Below are positions 9,227-18,660 of a stretch of DNA of 64,000 bases, in pieces; within the stretch, counting starts at the first letter, position 1; each line of letters starts with the position of its first letter. The translations under genes and the position numbers were made by a program. This DNA comes from Labrys sp. KNU-23 (GTDB lineage: Bacteria; Pseudomonadota; Alphaproteobacteria; Rhizobiales; Labraceae). The stretch spans positions 4,537,501 to 4,601,500 of the forward strand of contig NZ_CP043489.1 in NCBI RefSeq assembly GCF_008330945.1, given 5' to 3'. Below the pieces are notes generated by a model, which saw only the letters and a list, made by a program, of their open reading frames with translations, was not told where the DNA came from and made no database searches.

Positions 9227-10171
9227 ATGAGTATCGCCTTCACGTTTCCCGGCCAGGGGAGCCAAAGCGTGGGTATGGGCAAGGCGCTTGCCGATGCCTT
9301 TCCCGTGGCCCGCGCCGTCTTCGACGAGATCGACGCCGCACTTGGCCAGAAGCTGACGGCCGTGATCTGGGATGGCCCGGAGAACGACCTCACTCTCACC
9401 GAGAACGCCCAGCCGGCCCTGATGGCCGTTTCGCTGGCGGCTTTCCGTGTGCTGCAGGACGAGGCCGGCCTCGACCTCAAGAAGCATGCCAGCTTCGTTG
9501 CCGGCCATTCGCTCGGCGAATATTCGGCCCTGGCCGCCTCCGGCGCGCTGACCATTGCCGATACCGCTCGCCTGCTGCGCATTCGCGGTCGGGCGATGCA
9601 GGCCGCGACGCCGGTGGGTACCGGCGCCATGGCGGCGCTCCTCGGCCTCGACTATGAACAGGCGGCCGCCGTTGCCGCCGAGGCGGCGCAAGGCGAGGTC
9701 TGCCAGGCTGCCAACGACAATGCGCCAGGCCAGGTTGTGGTCTCGGGCACCAAGGCCGCGGTCGAGCGCGCGCTGGAGATCGCCAAGGGCAAGGGCGCCA
9801 AGCGCGCCATCCTCCTGCCGGTTTCCGCGCCTTTCCACTGCGCCCTGATGCAGCCGGCCGCCGAGGCCATGGCCGAAGCGCTCGAAAAAGTCGCCATCGC
9901 GGCTCCGGCCGTGCCCCTGGTCGCCAATGTCCTCGCCCAGCCGATCTTGGATCCTTCCGAGATCCGCCGCCGTCTCGTCGAACAGGTGACGGGAACGGTG
10001 CGCTGGCGCGAAAGCGTCGAATATCTTGCCGGAGCCGGTGTCACCAAGCTGGTGGAAGTCGGGTCCGGAAAGGTTCTGAGCGGGCTGGTCAGGCGCATAG
10101 CCTCCGGCGTAGAAGCGGTGAGCATTGGCACGCCGGACGATGTCGCGGCATTCGCGCCGACCTTGCGATGA
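9227..10171 (+). CDS. fabD: Malonyl-CoA:ACP transacylase
   Basis: A 314-residue acyltransferase that loads malonyl groups from CoA onto acyl carrier protein, the entry step of fatty acid elongation. The N-terminal FTFPGQGSQ and active-site GHSLGEYSA (Ser95) are present, with the catalytic His in VSAPFHCALM. C-terminal elements (VANVLAQP, VEVGSGKVLSGL) match the family end to end. It is first in the fabD-fabG-acpP-fabF cluster. The initiation region has only a weak ribosome-binding site (CGGGG), but the N-terminus aligns with the family. Confidence 0.96.
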   Translation: MSIAFTFPGQGSQSVGMGKALADAFPVARAVFDEIDAALGQKLTAVIWDGPENDLTLTENAQPALMAVSLAAFRVLQDEAGLDLKKHASFVAGHSLGEYSALAASGALTIADTARLLRIRGRAMQAATPVGTGAMAALLGLDYEQAAAVAAEAAQGEVCQAANDNAPGQVVVSGTKAAVERALEIAKGKGAKRAILLPVSAPFHCALMQPAAEAMAEALEKVAIAAPAVPLVANVLAQPILDPSEIRRRLVEQVTGTVRWRESVEYLAGAGVTKLVEVGSGKVLSGLVRRIASGVEAVSIGTPDDVAAFAPTLR

Positions 10172-10275
10172 AAGGGCCCACGGTTGCCTGCCCGATGGCA
10201 GGTGGCCATTTCGGGTGAGGATGAACAATAAAGGGTGCGCCCGCAGCGGCCGGCAGCACTCGATTGGGGATGACG

Positions 10276-11013
10276 ATGTTCGACCTAACTGGCAAGATAG
10301 CCCTGGTGACCGGCGCCACCGGCGGAATCGGAGCGGCTATTGCCGCATCCCTGCACCGCCAGGGCGCCACGGTGGCGCTTTCAGGCACGCGCAAGGCGGT
10401 GCTGGAGGAACTGGCGGCCAAGCTCGGTGAGCGTGCCCACGTCTTCGCCTGCGACCTGACCAACAAGGAACAGCTGGGTGCGCTGGTCCCGAATGTCGAG
10501 GCAGCCCTCGGCCAGTTGGACATCCTGGTCAACAATGCCGGCTTCACCCGCGACAATCTGATGCTGCGCATGAAGGATGAGGACTGGGACAGCGTCATCG
10601 CCGTCAATCTTTCGGCCGCCTTCCATCTGTCACGCGCTGCCGTGAAGGGGATGCTGAAGCGCCGTACCGGCCGTATCATCAACATCGCTTCCCTGTCCGG
10701 CGTCATCGGCAATCCGGGCCAGACCAATTATGCCGCCTCCAAGGCCGGCCTGGTCGGCATGTCCAAATCGCTGGCTCACGAGGTGGCCAGCCGTGGAATC
10801 ACCGTCAATTGCATTGCGCCGGGCTTCATCGAAACGGCGATGACGGATGCCCTCAACGAGAAGCAAATGGAGCCGATCCTTGCCGCGATCCCCGTGCATC
10901 GGCTCGGTCATGTCGACGAGATTGCGGCCGCAGCCGTTTACCTTGCCTCCTCGGAGGCTGCCTATACCACCGGGCAAACTTTGAATATTAACGGCGGAAT
11001 GGCAATGATTTGA
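10276..11013 (+). CDS. fabG: 3-oxoacyl-ACP reductase
   Basis: A 245-residue short-chain dehydrogenase that reduces beta-ketoacyl-ACP with NADPH. The cofactor loop TGATGGIG is at residues 12-19, NNAG at about 87-90, and the catalytic Ser139, Tyr152 and Lys156 (NYAASK) are all present. The C-terminal INGGMAMI is characteristic of FabG. ATG 10276 (MFDLTGK) has GGGGA five bases upstream; ATG 10270 and TTG 10264 are in-frame alternatives. A small CAGTGG/CCACTG hairpin at 11035-11049 follows the stop, then 244 bases to acpP, which may therefore have its own promoter. Confidence 0.96.
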   Translation: MFDLTGKIALVTGATGGIGAAIAASLHRQGATVALSGTRKAVLEELAAKLGERAHVFACDLTNKEQLGALVPNVEAALGQLDILVNNAGFTRDNLMLRMKDEDWDSVIAVNLSAAFHLSRAAVKGMLKRRTGRIINIASLSGVIGNPGQTNYAASKAGLVGMSKSLAHEVASRGITVNCIAPGFIETAMTDALNEKQMEPILAAIPVHRLGHVDEIAAAAVYLASSEAAYTTGQTLNINGGMAMI

Positions 11014-11257
11014 ACGAGTTAGAAGTCGATTCCACAGTGGTTTCCACTGGCGGGATGCCCGCTGGCAATGGCATTTGAAGTGTGTTAATCACCGCCGAGG
11101 GACATTCCGATGGCCCCTACGAATGTGATTGTCCGGGATAATCGGAGGTCAATCGAAGGATTGGCCCCGGCTCAAGGAACTATCAAAACACCGACCGCCT
11201 AATCGGCGGCGGAATAAAGTGCCGGCAGGCAGTCTTGGTTTATCAAAGGAACGAAAA

Positions 11258-11494
11258 ATGAGCGATATCGCAGACCGCGTGAAGAAGATCGTGGTTGAAC
11301 ACCTCGGCGTCGATCCGGACAAGGTCACCGAGAATGCGAGCTTCATCGACGATCTGGGCGCTGACTCTCTCGACACGGTTGAGCTGGTCATGGCTTTCGA
11401 GGAAGAGTTCAACTGCGAAATCCCCGATGATGCCGCAGAGACGATTCTGACCGTCGGCGATGCCGTCAAGTTCCTGACCAAGGCTACGGCCTGA
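11258..11494 (+). CDS. acpP: Acyl carrier protein
   Basis: A 78-residue acidic protein that carries growing acyl chains on a phosphopantetheine arm. The attachment site [12 protein letters not shown] is intact, with Ser37. Length, acidity and four-helix pattern fit AcpP, and its place between fabG and fabF makes it the housekeeping copy. ATG 11258 follows AAAGGA at 11245-11250 with good spacing. A strong hairpin just after the stop should hold back or protect the very abundant acpP mRNA. Confidence 0.97.
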   Translation: MSDIADRVKKIVVEHLGVDPDKVTENASFIDDLGADSLDTVELVMAFEEEFNCEIPDDAAETILTVGDAVKFLTKATA

Positions 11495-11498
11495 GACG

Positions 11499-11522
11499 AT
11501 CGGGGAGCCCAGGCTCCCCGAT
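11499..11522 (+). terminator. Hairpin after acpP (terminator-like)
   Basis: ATCGGGGAGCC at 11499-11509 pairs fully with 11512-11522, an 11-bp GC-rich stem that starts four bases after the acpP stop. The T-run is missing (ATCCATCC follows), so it may act as a partial terminator or a 3'-end stabiliser, letting some transcription reach fabF. A second hairpin, GCCGGGGA/TCCCCGGC, lies at about 11717-11738 just before fabF. Confidence 0.6.
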
Positions 11523-11749
11523 ATCCATCCATCGACCGGCCGGGGGACGAGATTGCATCATTGCCGGGAACCCTGGAGTGACAGCAGGCATAGCGGCTGC
11601 CAGTTCAGCGTAAAGGCAATGCGTTCGAGGCATTGGAAGGGCAGCCCTAAGGGCGCCTGCCTTTCAATGCCCGCCTTGCGCCAGGCAATTTTGCGATCAA
11701 ACGGGTTTGAGTAGCCGGGGAGGGCGATTCCCCGGCCTTTGGAGGTTCT

Positions 11750-13009
11750 ATGAGGCGCGTTGTCGTAACAGGTCTCGGCATGGTCAACCCGATGGGTGGC
11801 GATGTCGAAACATCGTGGTCCAATCTCCTTGCGAGCAAGAGCGGCATCGTCAAGATCGACCGTTTCGAGACGGAGGATCTTAAGGCGCGCATTGCCGGCC
11901 TCATTCCGCATGGCGATGGCAGCAACGGCACTTACAATCCCGACCAGTGGATGGAGCCCAAGGAGCAGCGCAAGGTCGACGACTTCATCGTCTTCGCTAT
12001 GGCTGCGGCAACCCAGGCTCTCGACGATGCCGGCTGGCATCCCGCCTCGCAGAAGGATCAGGAAGAGACCGGTGTCCTGATCGGTTCGGGCATTGGCGGC
12101 CTGCAGGGCATCGAGGATGCCGCAATCACGCTTCGCGATCGCGGTCCCGGCCGCATCTCGCCCTTCTTCATTCCCGGCCGCCTGATCAACCTAGCCGGCG
12201 GCCAGGTCTCGATCCGTCACGGCCTGAAGGGGCCGAACCACGCGGTGGTCACGGCCTGCTCGACCGGTGCGCATGCCATTGGCGACGCTGCCCGCCTGAT
12301 CGCGCTCGGCGATGCCGAGGTGATGGTGGCCGGCGGTACCGAATCTCCGGTCTGCCGTCTTGCCCTTGCCGGCTTTGCCGCCTGCCGTGCGCTGTCGACC
12401 TCCTTCAACGACGAACCCACGCGCGCTTCGCGCCCCTATGACCGCGATCGCGATGGTTTCGTCATGGGCGAGGGCGCCGGCTGCGTCGTGCTGGAGGAGT
12501 ATGGGCACGCCAAGGCGCGTGGCGCCAAGATCTATGCCGAAGTCATCGGCTATGGTCTTTCGGGCGACGCCTATCACATCACCGCACCGTCCGAGGACGG
12601 GGATGGCGCCTTCCGCAGCATGCAGATGGCGGTGAAGCGGGCGGGTATCTCCGTCGGCGAGATCGACTACATCAACGCGCATGGCACCTCGACGATGGCC
12701 GATACGATCGAGCTCGGCGCCGTCCAGCGCCTGCTCGGCAATGCCTCCGCGACGGCCTCGATGTCGTCGACCAAATCGGCGACCGGCCATCTGCTGGGCG
12801 CTGCCGGTGCGATCGAGGCGATCTTCTCGATCCTGGCCCTTCGCGACCAGATCGTGCCGCCCACCATCAATCTGGAGAATCCCGAGGTGGAGACCCCGAT
12901 CGACCTGGTGCCGCTGCAGGCGCGCAAGCGCGAGGTGAACGTGGTGCTCTCCAATTCCTTCGGGTTCGGCGGCACCAATGCATCCCTGATCTTGCGCAAG
13001 GCCGACTGA
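11750..13009 (+). CDS. fabF: 3-oxoacyl-ACP synthase II
   Basis: A 419-residue condensing enzyme that elongates acyl-ACP with malonyl-ACP. The catalytic triad is complete: Cys170 in VVTACSTGA, His311 in NAHGTST, and His347 in SATGHLLGAAG. The C-terminal SNSFGFGGTNAS loop is present. ATG 11750 has GGAGG at about 11740. It lies 255 bases after acpP, beyond two hairpins, so its level may be set separately from that of acpP. Confidence 0.96.
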   Translation: MRRVVVTGLGMVNPMGGDVETSWSNLLASKSGIVKIDRFETEDLKARIAGLIPHGDGSNGTYNPDQWMEPKEQRKVDDFIVFAMAAATQALDDAGWHPASQKDQEETGVLIGSGIGGLQGIEDAAITLRDRGPGRISPFFIPGRLINLAGGQVSIRHGLKGPNHAVVTACSTGAHAIGDAARLIALGDAEVMVAGGTESPVCRLALAGFAACRALSTSFNDEPTRASRPYDRDRDGFVMGEGAGCVVLEEYGHAKARGAKIYAEVIGYGLSGDAYHITAPSEDGDGAFRSMQMAVKRAGISVGEIDYINAHGTSTMADTIELGAVQRLLGNASATASMSSTKSATGHLLGAAGAIEAIFSILALRDQIVPPTINLENPEVETPIDLVPLQARKREVNVVLSNSFGFGGTNASLILRKAD

Positions 13010-13139
13010 TGTCCCTGAGCCGACTATAGGCATTGGGGAGAGGCCGGCCGGCATTTCTGCCATATTCGCAGGGCATGCCGGCTCGGACAGACGCAATGCG
13101 GCTTCCGATTCTGGTAATCGGGGGTCGCCTTATTGTTCG

Positions 13140-13240
13140 TATTTTGATGCATTTTCGCCGAAACACCCTGGTATTTGTGAGGCAAAGCGGGTTTTGGTGA
13201 AACCAGTCTTTTGCTCCAACTCCTTGTGGGGCAGGCCTGT
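13140..13240. repeat. Dispersed intergenic repeat, family 1 copy (inverted)
   Basis: In the 292-base gap between fabF and mltG. Read on the minus strand it contains AAGGAGTTGGAGCAAAAG and, further along, TTTCGGCGAAAATGC, matching parts of the copies at 205-330 and 17432-17529. The segments AAAGCGGGTTTTGG and TTGGTGAAACCAG are locally self-complementary. No gene was seen in the rest of the gap. Confidence 0.5.
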
Positions 13241-13301
13241 TTGCCAGGCTCTCCGGCCCGCGGCGCCAAGCCGGGCAAATATGTAGGCGTACGAGGTTTC
13301 T

Positions 13302-14822
13302 ATGGTCGATGATCGGGACGATTCGGGACTAGCGAACGAACGCTCGCGCTCCTTCGGAAAAGGTGCTGCCGGCTCGCGCGGATCCCGCAACATGATCCAG
13401 CCCGATGCCGTCGCCAAGCCGCCGACACGGTCGAGCGCGGTGCGCAATCCTTTCGTGGTGGCCGGTAACGCCGTCTTTGTCCTGCTGATGCTGGTCGCCA
13501 TCGGTGGTTATTTCGGTCTGCGCCAGTTCACATCGCCGGGGCCGTTGGCGGAAGCCAAGACGGTCTACGTGCCCAAGGGCAGCGGTCGCGACGAGATCGC
13601 CGATTCTCTCGAACGCCAGGGCGTAATCGATGGCGCCACCACCTTCACCACCGGCGTCTACATGCTCGGCCACGGCAATGATCTGAAGGCCGGCGAATAT
13701 GCCTTCAAGCCGGGCATTTCGATGTATGACGTCATGAACATTCTGGTGGACGGAAAGGTGATCCAGCATTCGATCACCATACCCGAGGGCCTCACCAGCC
13801 AGATGATCATCGACCGGCTGAGCCAGGACGATCTGCTCACGGGCGATGCCCCGCCGGTGCCGCCGGAAGGGGCATTGCTGCCCGATACCTACAAATATGA
13901 GCGCGGCACCACCCGTTCGGCCATGGTGCGCAAGATGCAGGAAGAGCAAAAGGCCCTGGTCGACCAGATCTGGAAGCAACGCTCCGCCAATCTTCCGCTG
14001 AAGAGCCCGGCGGAAATGGTGACGCTCGCCTCGATCGTCGAGAAGGAGACGGGCCAGGCGGACGAGCGTCCGCATGTTGCCAGTGTCTTCATCAACAGGC
14101 TGCAGAAGAACATGCGCCTGCAATCCGATCCGACCGTGATCTATGGCATGGTCGGTGGCAAGGGTAAGCTGGACAGGGCCCTGACCAGTGCCGATCTCAC
14201 GCAGCCGACACGCTTCAACACCTACACCATAGCCGGCCTGCCGCCGTCGCCCATCGCCAATCCCGGAAAGGCCGCGATGCAGGCCGTGGCCACACCTTTG
14301 GCGACCAAGGATCTGTATTTTGTCGCCGATGGCACGGGCGGGCATGCTTTCGCGCCCACGCTGGATGAGCACAACAAGAATGTCGCCAAATGGCGCCAGT
14401 TCCAGCAGCAGGGCGGGAATGCCCAAGCTTTGCCGCCTCAACCCGCCCCGGCACCGGACGCTCCTGCCGCAATGCCGGCACCTGCGCCCGCCGAGGCCCC
14501 TGTCGCCAAGCCGCCATCCAAGCCCTGCAAGAAGGGCAGCAAGGCCTGCAAGCAGCAGACCGAAGCCGAGGCGCCACCCACGCCTCCGGTACCTGCCCCG
14601 TCGCCCGCAGCCGATATCCCGCAGCCTGCCCCGTCGACTCCGTTGGCGCCTTCGACTCCCGCAGTGCCTCCGGCTGCACAGGCACCGGTCGCTCCCAATG
14701 CCGACCCGACGCAGGCCGCAAAGCCCAAGAAGGGCGGCTTTGACGATCCCGTCGCCAACACCGACCATGATCCGCTGCTGGATAAGACCTTCGATCTGAA
14801 CTCGCCGCAGACGGTGCAGTAA
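13302..14822 (+). CDS. mltG: Endolytic peptidoglycan transglycosylase MltG (YceG family)
   Basis: A 506-residue inner-membrane enzyme that cleaves nascent glycan strands and so ends peptidoglycan polymerisation. The cytosolic N-terminus has a basic stretch, followed by a single helix at about residues 47-68 (FVVAGNAVFVLLMLVAIGGY). A LysM-like region and the YceG domain span about 80-370, with catalytic Glu in ASIVEKET and the signature RLQSDPTVIYG. The last 130 or so residues are a Pro/Ala-rich low-complexity extension with a short Lys/Cys patch (SKPCKKGSKACKQQ). It is longer than E. coli MltG (about 340 residues) because of this tail. Next in the conserved acpP-fabF-mltG order. Confidence 0.93.
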   Translation: MVDDRDDSGLANERSRSFGKGAAGSRGSRNMIQPDAVAKPPTRSSAVRNPFVVAGNAVFVLLMLVAIGGYFGLRQFTSPGPLAEAKTVYVPKGSGRDEIADSLERQGVIDGATTFTTGVYMLGHGNDLKAGEYAFKPGISMYDVMNILVDGKVIQHSITIPEGLTSQMIIDRLSQDDLLTGDAPPVPPEGALLPDTYKYERGTTRSAMVRKMQEEQKALVDQIWKQRSANLPLKSPAEMVTLASIVEKETGQADERPHVASVFINRLQKNMRLQSDPTVIYGMVGGKGKLDRALTSADLTQPTRFNTYTIAGLPPSPIANPGKAAMQAVATPLATKDLYFVADGTGGHAFAPTLDEHNKNVAKWRQFQQQGGNAQALPPQPAPAPDAPAAMPAPAPAEAPVAKPPSKPCKKGSKACKQQTEAEAPPTPPVPAPSPAADIPQPAPSTPLAPSTPAVPPAAQAPVAPNADPTQAAKPKKGGFDDPVANTDHDPLLDKTFDLNSPQTVQ

Positions 14823-14982
14823 ACCGGCTGCGTGCGAGCGGCTTGAGCGAGGGGCCCGTGGGCTCTATCTTCGGTCAGGCCCTGTTCGGCGTGCTTGCGG
14901 CGCACCGGGGGCGGGCGCTCAGTTTTCGCTGCCGGTGAATCACCCGGTCGAACGCTGAAATCATCGTATGGAACGTTGGAAG

Positions 14983-15870
14983 ATGTCCGTTGTCAGCATG
15001 ACCGGCTTTGCCCGGGTGGAAGGACAGACCGGCGCGAACCGCTGGGCCTGGGAAATCAAGACCGTCAATGGCAAGAGCCTCGACGTCCGGTTCCGGTTGC
15101 CCCCGGGGTTCGACGCGTTGGAGGCATCGGCGCGCGCTGCTTTGGGCGCGGCCTTTGCCCGTGGTTCGTGTCAGATCGGCTTGTCACTGAAGCGCGACGC
15201 AGTGGCGCCGGTGGTCCGCATCAATCAAGCAGTACTCGATGCCATCGTCACGGCGATGGCCGAGGCCTCCCAGAAGGTGGATGCGGCAGCGCCGCGCCTC
15301 GATGGCCTCTTTGCCATCAAGGGCGTGCTCGAGGTCGAGGAGCAGGAGGAGGACGAGGCGGGGCGCGCCGCGCTGCAGGAGGCTCTCCTGGAGGGGGTCG
15401 CGAGGGCCGTTACCCAATGCGCCGAGATGAGGCGGCGGGAAGGGCAGGCGCTTGCCCGTGTCCTGCTTGGACGCATCGACGAGATCGAGGCCCTCACGCA
15501 TGCGGCGGACACCAACCCTGCGCGCCAGCCCGCGGCGGTGCGCGACCGGCTTGCCGCGCAGATTGCCGCCCTGCTCGATGCCTCGTCGTCGCTCGATCCC
15601 GATAGGCTGCACCAGGAGGCGATCCTGATGGCGGCCAAGGCCGACATCCGCGAGGAACTCGACCGGTTGCACGCCCATATCGCCGCCGCTCGCGATCTCC
15701 TGGCCAAAGGCGGACCGGTGGGACGGCGTCTCGACTTCCTCGCCCAGGAGTTCAACCGGGAAGTCAACACCCTTTGCTCCAAGGCGAATGATGTCAGCTT
15801 GACCGCGACCGGCCTTTCTCTCAAAGCAGTGGTCGAGCAATTCCGCGAACAGGTTCAGAATATCGAATGA
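14983..15870 (+). CDS. yicC: YicC family protein
   Basis: A 295-residue protein with the YicC N-terminal domain (starting SMTGFARVEG, with WEIKTVNGKSLDVRFRLP) and the DUF1732 C-terminal domain (GRRLDFLAQEFNREVNTLCSK). Family members have been described as RNA endonucleases or RNase adaptors affecting stationary-phase survival; that role is known from the family, not from this sequence. ATG 14983 is preferred because of GGAAG upstream, and ATG 14968 and 14998 are alternatives. It overlaps gmk by four bases (ATGA), a pairing kept across many bacteria. Confidence 0.93.
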   Translation: MSVVSMTGFARVEGQTGANRWAWEIKTVNGKSLDVRFRLPPGFDALEASARAALGAAFARGSCQIGLSLKRDAVAPVVRINQAVLDAIVTAMAEASQKVDAAAPRLDGLFAIKGVLEVEEQEEDEAGRAALQEALLEGVARAVTQCAEMRRREGQALARVLLGRIDEIEALTHAADTNPARQPAAVRDRLAAQIAALLDASSSLDPDRLHQEAILMAAKADIREELDRLHAHIAAARDLLAKGGPVGRRLDFLAQEFNREVNTLCSKANDVSLTATGLSLKAVVEQFREQVQNIE

Positions 15871-16532
15871 GTAGCACTGCGTCCGCTCCCCAGCGCCGGG
15901 GCCTCCTGCTGATCGTTTCCTCGCCTTCCGGTGCCGGCAAGACCACGCTGACGCGCCTGCTTCTGGCCGAAGACAAATCGATGCATCTGTCGATTTCGGT
16001 CACCACGCGCCCGCGGCGGGGCAGCGAGATCGATGGGGTTCATTATCGCTTCATCGATGGCGGCACCTTCGAGACCATGCGCGAGAGAGATGAATTGCTG
16101 GAATCGGCCAAGGTGCACGGCAATTACTACGGCACCCCGGCAAGGCCGGTGGAAGAGGCCCTGGCCGCCGGACGCGATGTTCTGTTCGACATCGACTGGC
16201 AGGGCACCATGCAGATCTACAACAAGATGAGGCCGGACATCGTATCGGTCTTCGTCCTGCCGCCGTCGGTGGCCGAACTGAAGGCAAGGCTGGAGCGGAG
16301 GGCCGAGGACAGCCCGGAAATCATCCTGCAGCGCCTGCAGAATGCCCGCGTGGAGATCAGTCACTGGACCAAATACGACTACGTGCTGGTCAACCAGGAC
16401 CTGCAGACCACCTATGCCAAGCTCAAGGAAATCCTCGATGTCGAGCGCATGAAGCGGCAGGACAAGTCGCAGGTCAGCCGCCTCGTCGATACGCTGAAGG
16501 CGGATCTCGACGCCCTGACGCGCGGGCGCTGA
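15867..16532 (+). CDS. gmk: Guanylate kinase
   Basis: A 221-residue kinase phosphorylating GMP to GDP. The P-loop SSPSGAGKTT is at about residues 18-27, and the GMP-binding segment SVTTRPRRGSEIDGVHYRFI follows, with FDIDWQGT and the lid region after it. Length and motif order are typical. It is translationally coupled to yicC. It ends 34 bases before the stop of the convergent rsmA gene; no strong terminator is visible in that gap. Confidence 0.96.
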   Translation: MSSTASAPQRRGLLLIVSSPSGAGKTTLTRLLLAEDKSMHLSISVTTRPRRGSEIDGVHYRFIDGGTFETMRERDELLESAKVHGNYYGTPARPVEEALAAGRDVLFDIDWQGTMQIYNKMRPDIVSVFVLPPSVAELKARLERRAEDSPEIILQRLQNARVEISHWTKYDYVLVNQDLQTTYAKLKEILDVERMKRQDKSQVSRLVDTLKADLDALTRGR

Positions 16533-16566
16533 TCGGAAGGGGGCACGGCCCCCCGAGGTGCGGGTT

Positions 16567-17421
16567 CTATTTCAAGGCGTTCGCAAGGGCGACGAAGGCG
16601 GCCACGGGTACTTCCTCTGCACGCATCTCCGGGCGCAGACCGGTATCGGCCAGTGCGGCCGCCAAGTCGCCGCCAAGCCCGCCAGCGAGCCCCTTGAGGC
16701 TCTGGCGTAGCATTTTGCGGCGTTGGCCGAAGGCCGCCTGCGTGATCCTTTCCAGGGCAGCCGGGGTGCAGGGCAATGGCGTCGTGCGCGGGCGCAGATG
16801 CACCACCGAGGAGGTGACCTTGGGCGGCGGCACGAAGGCGCTGGGCGGCACGTCGAAGACGATCTCGGCCTCCGTCCGCCACCCGGCCAGGACACCGAGG
16901 CGACCATAGGCATCGTCCGCTTCGGTAGCCACGATGCGCTCCGCCACTTCCTTCTGGAACATCAATGTCATGGACTGGAACCAGGGCGGCCAGGGCTCTG
17001 TCTTCAGCCAGCCGATCAGCAGGGGCGTTGCGATATTATAGGGCAGGTTGGCGGTGATGCGGACCGGGCCCTCCAGCCCCGCGATCAAGGCCGGCCAGTC
17101 GGCTTCGAGGGCATCGCCGGCATGCACTGTCAATCGGCCGGGATAGTGAGCCGCGATTTCGGCCAAGGCTGCCAGACAGCGCTCGTCGCGCTCCACGGCA
17201 ACCACGTGCCGTGCTCCGCAGGCCAGCAGCGCCCGGGTGAGGCCGCCGGGACCGGGGCCGATCTCCACCACGTTCACCCCCTCCAGCGAGCCGCCGGCCC
17301 GCGCGATCTTGGCGGTGAGGTTGAGGTCGAGCAGGAAGTTCTGGCCCAGTGACTTCTTGGCCATCAACTCGTGCTGGCGAATGACCTCGCGTAGCGGGGG
17401 AAGGGTATCGATCTGCGCCAT
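16567..17421 (-). CDS. rsmA: 16S rRNA dimethyladenosine transferase (KsgA)
   Basis: A 284-residue S-adenosylmethionine methyltransferase that dimethylates two adjacent adenines near the 3' end of 16S rRNA (A1518 and A1519 in E. coli) late in 30S assembly. Present are [11 protein letters not shown], the SAM loop [19 protein letters not shown] and the catalytic [11 protein letters not shown] motif, followed by the C-terminal helical domain ([14 protein letters not shown]). The start ATG 17421 ([10 protein letters not shown]) is preferred to 17433, which adds MGPV. A family 1 repeat separates it from pdxA, the usual operon partner. Confidence 0.95.
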   Translation of the reverse strand: MAQIDTLPPLREVIRQHELMAKKSLGQNFLLDLNLTAKIARAGGSLEGVNVVEIGPGPGGLTRALLACGARHVVAVERDERCLAALAEIAAHYPGRLTVHAGDALEADWPALIAGLEGPVRITANLPYNIATPLLIGWLKTEPWPPWFQSMTLMFQKEVAERIVATEADDAYGRLGVLAGWRTEAEIVFDVPPSAFVPPPKVTSSVVHLRPRTTPLPCTPAALERITQAAFGQRRKMLRQSLKGLAGGLGGDLAAALADTGLRPEMRAEEVPVAAFVALANALK

Positions 17422-17431
17422 GACAGGCCCC

Positions 17432-17529
17432 AAAGCGTTTTGCGATTTGACGGCGTTGCCCGGAATCGCAAAGGCGCGTCAAGACAAGGAGTTAGAGCAG
17501 AGGGTGATTCGATGGAATCGCACTCTGGC
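17432..17529. repeat. Dispersed intergenic repeat, family 1 copy
   Basis: Fills nearly all of the gap between pdxA and rsmA. AAAGCGTTTTGCGAT (17432-17446) and GGAATCGCAAAGGCGCGTC (17462-17480) are complementary at their cores, and are followed by AAGGAGTTAGAGCAGAG and GATTCGATGGAATCGCAC. The closest relative is the copy 1.1 kb away at 18577-18624. Confidence 0.75.
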
Positions 17530-18561
17530 CTAACGTGACATTCTATCGGCCAACAAGAGGCTGGCGAGGAAACTGGACGGATTGGCCTTGCCCGTGCCGG
17601 CCAGATCGAAGGCCGTGCCGTGATCGGGCGAAGTGCGCACGAAGGGCAGGCCGAGAGTCACGTTGACGGCCTCGTCGAAGGCCAGCGCCTTGGCCGGTGC
17701 CAGGGCCTGGTCATGATACATGCACAGGGCAGCATCATAGGTCTGGCGCGCCCGGGTATGAAACATGGTGTCGGCGGGCAGGGGGCCCCTGGCATCGATG
17801 CCGGCGGCCCTGAGCCTGGCGACGGCAGGTGCGACGACGGCGTTGTCCTCGTTGCCCAATGTGCCGTTCTCGCCGGCGTGAGGATTGAGGCCGGCAACCG
17901 CGAGCCGCGGCGCAGCGATACCGAAGCGGGTCCTGAGGTCCCGTGCCGTGATCAGGCCGGTGTCGTAGATCAGGTCCTCGGTGAGGGCGGAGGGCACCTC
18001 GGCCAGGGGGATATGGATGGTGACCGGCACCACCGCTACGGTTTCGGACCAGATCATCATCACGGCCCTGCCGTGGTCCTGCCAGTGGCGGCGGGCCAGC
18101 TCGCCCAGGAACTCGGTGTGCCCGGGATGCTGGAAACCGGCGCGATAGAGCACCTCCTTCATGATCGGAGGGGTCACTACGGCCCGGGCATGCCCTCGGT
18201 GAACAGACAGCACCGCTCGGTCGATCGACTCGATGACCGCTGCAGCGCCGGCGACATCAGGCTTGCCGGGCCGGTCGGGTACCGGATTGACCAGGGGGAT
18301 GACGGGCAGGCCGCGCGCAAAAGCGGCCAGCGCGCCGGCTTCATCCGTCTCGACGATGGCCAGATTCAAGCCGATCCGCCGGGCGCGTGCCGACAACAGG
18401 CCAGGATCGCCATAGACGAAGAAGGGCGCGGCTTCGTGGCGGGTTGAAGCCGCCATCACGATGAGCTCCGGGCCGATGCCCGCCGGTTCCCCCATGGTCA
18501 AGGCAATCGGCAGGGAAGGCTCTTCGGTCGGCATGGTCAGGTCAGATGGGCTTGCTTGCAT
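17530..18561 (-). CDS. pdxA: 4-hydroxythreonine-4-phosphate dehydrogenase
   Basis: A 343-residue NAD-dependent, metal-requiring oxidoreductase in pyridoxal 5'-phosphate synthesis. It oxidises 4-phosphohydroxy-L-threonine, which decarboxylates to a substrate of PdxJ. Family marks are ALTMGEPAGIGPEL near the N-terminus and the metal-ligand histidines in HPGHTEFL, GLNPHAGENG and SPDHGTAFD. The open frame extends up to 18648, but those 29 residues translate repeat DNA, so ATG 18561 is used (ATG 18534 is also possible). surA normally precedes pdxA in related genomes but is absent here. Confidence 0.94.
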   Translation of the reverse strand: MQASPSDLTMPTEEPSLPIALTMGEPAGIGPELIVMAASTRHEAAPFFVYGDPGLLSARARRIGLNLAIVETDEAGALAAFARGLPVIPLVNPVPDRPGKPDVAGAAAVIESIDRAVLSVHRGHARAVVTPPIMKEVLYRAGFQHPGHTEFLGELARRHWQDHGRAVMMIWSETVAVVPVTIHIPLAEVPSALTEDLIYDTGLITARDLRTRFGIAAPRLAVAGLNPHAGENGTLGNEDNAVVAPAVARLRAAGIDARGPLPADTMFHTRARQTYDAALCMYHDQALAPAKALAFDEAVNVTLGLPFVRTSPDHGTAFDLAGTGKANPSSFLASLLLADRMSR

Positions 18562-18576
18562 GAACGGGGCCGCCCC

Positions 18577-18660
18577 AAAGCATTTTGCGATGAGACTGAA
18601 TCGCCAGGAATCGCAAAGACGCGTCGAACCAAACAAACGTTCAATCAAGAACCCGCTTTG
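18577..18660. repeat. Dispersed intergenic repeat, family 1 copy at the lptD-pdxA junction
   Basis: AAAGCATTTTGCGAT (18577-18591) and GGAATCGCAAAGACGCGTC (18606-18624) match the copy at 17432-17480 almost base for base. It sits exactly where surA is found in related genomes. The remaining bases to the lptD stop at 18692 hold CCGCTTTGCTCCGGGCAAAGCGGG, a local inverted repeat of about 8 bp. Confidence 0.72.

Noticed and set aside
18562-18648. 29 extra N-terminal residues of pdxA
   Set aside because: They translate a family 1 repeat found elsewhere between genes, and PdxA is full length without them.
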